Made by a program: the position numbers and the translations under genes. This document shows, one piece after another, positions 6,056-6,857 of a DNA stretch of 6,857 nt (the first letter of the stretch is position 1; every line of letters starts with the position of its first letter). The notes under the pieces are model-generated. The model ran no database searches. It saw only the letters and a program-made list of their open reading frames with translations, and was not told the DNA's origin. This DNA is from CAYYAU01 sp964469765 [NCBI: uncultured Clostridia bacterium] (GTDB taxonomy: Bacteria; UBA6262; WVXT01; CAYYAU01). The stretch is from assembly GCA_964469765.1 (NCBI GenBank), contig CAYYAU010000063.1, positions 1 through 6,857 on the forward strand, read 5' to 3'.

Positions 6056-6267
6056 CCAAAAAAAAGTCTCGGCTATTAAATTTTCTTTCTTATATCCTAT
6101 CTCAATACTAAAATTCTTCATTGTTTCAACCATTTTACCCGGACCAAAAATAAAAATAATCCTTTCTTGCTAATCAGCAATATTCTGTATTAAAGGAAAA
6201 ATCTAAAGCTTTCAACATTATAAGTCCTTTTAATTTTTTCTACTAATTTTCCTTTTATAAATTCCAT
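6056..6267 (-). pseudogene. Remnant of a ferredoxin-NAD(P) reductase-like flavoprotein gene
   Basis: Two pieces of an FNR-family oxidoreductase (FAD domain plus NAD(P) domain, normally about 230 or more residues) survive here. The N-terminal piece starts at an ATG at 6267 with AAGGGA (6274-6279) 6 bases upstream. It reads MEFIKGKLVEKI then KRTYNVESFRF, the typical first strands of the FAD domain, and stops at 6190-6192. The C-terminal piece is in another frame from about 6202. It reads PLIQNIAD, a TAG codon (6170-6172), QERIIFIFGPGKMVETMK, then a helix ending GYKKENLIAETFFW. This matches the YICGPP-M-V-E-x-M segment and the terminal strand of the NAD(P) domain. About 150 central codons, including the flavin-binding motif, are missing, and the junction is near 6196-6202. 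The stop of the C-terminal piece is also lost, so it runs in frame into the NifU gene. The identification rests on motif recognition. Confidence 0.7.
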
Positions 6268-6308
6268 TAACTTTCCCTTGTAAGAACCGAGAATTGAGGA
6301 TTTAAAAA

Positions 6309-6857
6309 TTAGAGACTTCCTATTAAAGTTTTATCCTCCATTTTTTTTATTTCCTGTCTCAATAGTTCTGGTAATGCTAAAACTCCTACATCCATAAATC
6401 CTCTAATAATGATTGATTGAGCTTGTTCCTTACTAAATCCTCTAAAGCATAAATATTCTATCTCTTCCTCACTTATTTTCCCAATTGCTGCTTCATGAGA
6501 TAAATCAACATCGCGAAAATCGGTTTCAAGTTCAGGTATTGCATGGATAATACCTTTTTTTGACACCACAAGACCTCTACATTCTAAATGCGCCTTTACA
6601 TTTTCATTCTCTGCCTTAAAATGTCCTCTTGCAATTACCTTTCCACCTAAACTTACTGCACGGGAAATAATCTCTGCACTAGTATTTTTGGCTTTAAATA
6701 TCACCCTTGAGCCGATATCCTGAAGTGTTTTGGGATGGGAAAGAATGAGAGAATTAAAACTTGCCCGTGAACCTTTATCCAATAACACAGCTGTAGGGTA
6801 CATAACAACATCCTTTACAGGCCTAAGACAAACATAGTTTGAGATAAATGTGGCTCC
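6309..6857 (-). CDS. sufB: SufB/SufD-family Fe-S cluster assembly protein, C-terminal part
   Basis: The gene is cut by the window edge. The frame stays open from the ATG at 6803 to base 6857, and the 18 extra residues (NYVCLRPVKDVV and neighbours) continue the family fold, so that ATG is internal. About 182 residues are visible. SufB partners the ATPase SufC to assemble Fe-S clusters in the cytoplasm. The fragment shows late beta-helix repeats (GSRVIFKAKNTSAEIISRAV) and the conserved C-terminal core LECRGLVVS, then LSHEAAIGKISEEEIEYL, then RGFSKEQAQSIIIRGF. Numbered in the visible fragment, the cysteine at 93 and the glutamate at 122 are 29 residues apart. That is the spacing of E. coli SufB C405 and E434, the proposed cluster-assembly residues. 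H121 sits at the position of the functional SufD histidine. These residues favour SufB, or a single SufB-like protein, over SufD. A sufC gene would be expected upstream, outside the window. Confidence 0.9.
   Translation of the reverse strand, partial: GATFISNYVCLRPVKDVVMYPTAVLLDKGSRASFNSLILSHPKTLQDIGSRVIFKAKNTSAEIISRAVSLGGKVIARGHFKAENENVKAHLECRGLVVSKKGIIHAIPELETDFRDVDLSHEAAIGKISEEEIEYLCFRGFSKEQAQSIIIRGFMDVGVLALPELLRQEIKKMEDKTLIGSL

Noticed and set aside
6167-6180. Small stem-loop TTGCT-AATC-AGCAA
   Set aside because: Only five pairs, with no U tract. It lies inside the flavoprotein remnant, where the bases read as codons (IAD, stop, QE), so chance is sufficient.
1-6857. CRISPR array, tRNA, rRNA, transposase or phage genes
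   Set aside because: Looked for on both strands. No regularly spaced repeats of CRISPR length, no cloverleaf, and no transposase or integrase motifs were seen.

Overview
The window is AT-rich (by eye about one third G+C) and compact. Every supported gene is on the minus strand, so transcription runs from high to low coordinates. The mix is an NifU-domain scaffold, a SufB-type Fe-S assembly protein, a DUF438-type PAS domain, an archaeal-like Ogg2 glycosylase and a lone Enzyme I. This suggests an uncultivated anaerobic or microaerophilic bacterium of a candidate-phylum type such as Omnitrophota. That placement is only an impression from protein flavour; no rRNA or marker gene is present.

Right part (6857 to 5795): the C-terminal part of a SufB/SufD-family protein enters from the window edge. 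It is followed by the wreck of a ferredoxin-NAD(P) reductase-like flavoprotein gene and then a 74-residue NifU-like Fe-S scaffold. The flavoprotein remnant was not obvious from open reading frames. It keeps about 22 N-terminal codons and about 50 C-terminal codons, out of frame with each other, with the middle missing and a nonsense codon. The C-terminal piece has lost its stop and reads in frame into the NifU gene, so a naive ORF call is 38 residues too long.

Middle part (5761 to 2431): ptsI (PTS Enzyme I, complete catalytic set), a stand-alone PAS domain resembling the tail of DUF438 proteins, and an MscS-family mechanosensitive channel. Gaps are 33, 26 and 77 bases, and each gene has a visible Shine-Dalgarno site, so nifU-ptsI-PAS-mscS may be one transcription unit. 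A hairpin covers the nifU stop. Four 7-base repeats follow the channel stop exactly.

Left part (2326 to 1): an 85-residue protein that looks like the N-terminal piece of a larger family, an Ogg2-type 8-oxoguanine glycosylase, and 29 bases later an SO_0444-type Cu/Zn efflux permease fused to a heavy-metal-associated domain. The glycosylase-permease pair would fit a metal or oxidative-stress response unit. The three left genes lack clear Shine-Dalgarno sites, unlike the five starts to their right that can be examined. A two-part palindrome follows the permease stop at the window edge.

No new multi-gene system is evident. The most informative observations are the decayed flavoprotein gene between two Fe-S assembly genes, the isolated PAS domain next to Enzyme I, and the truncated-looking small protein.
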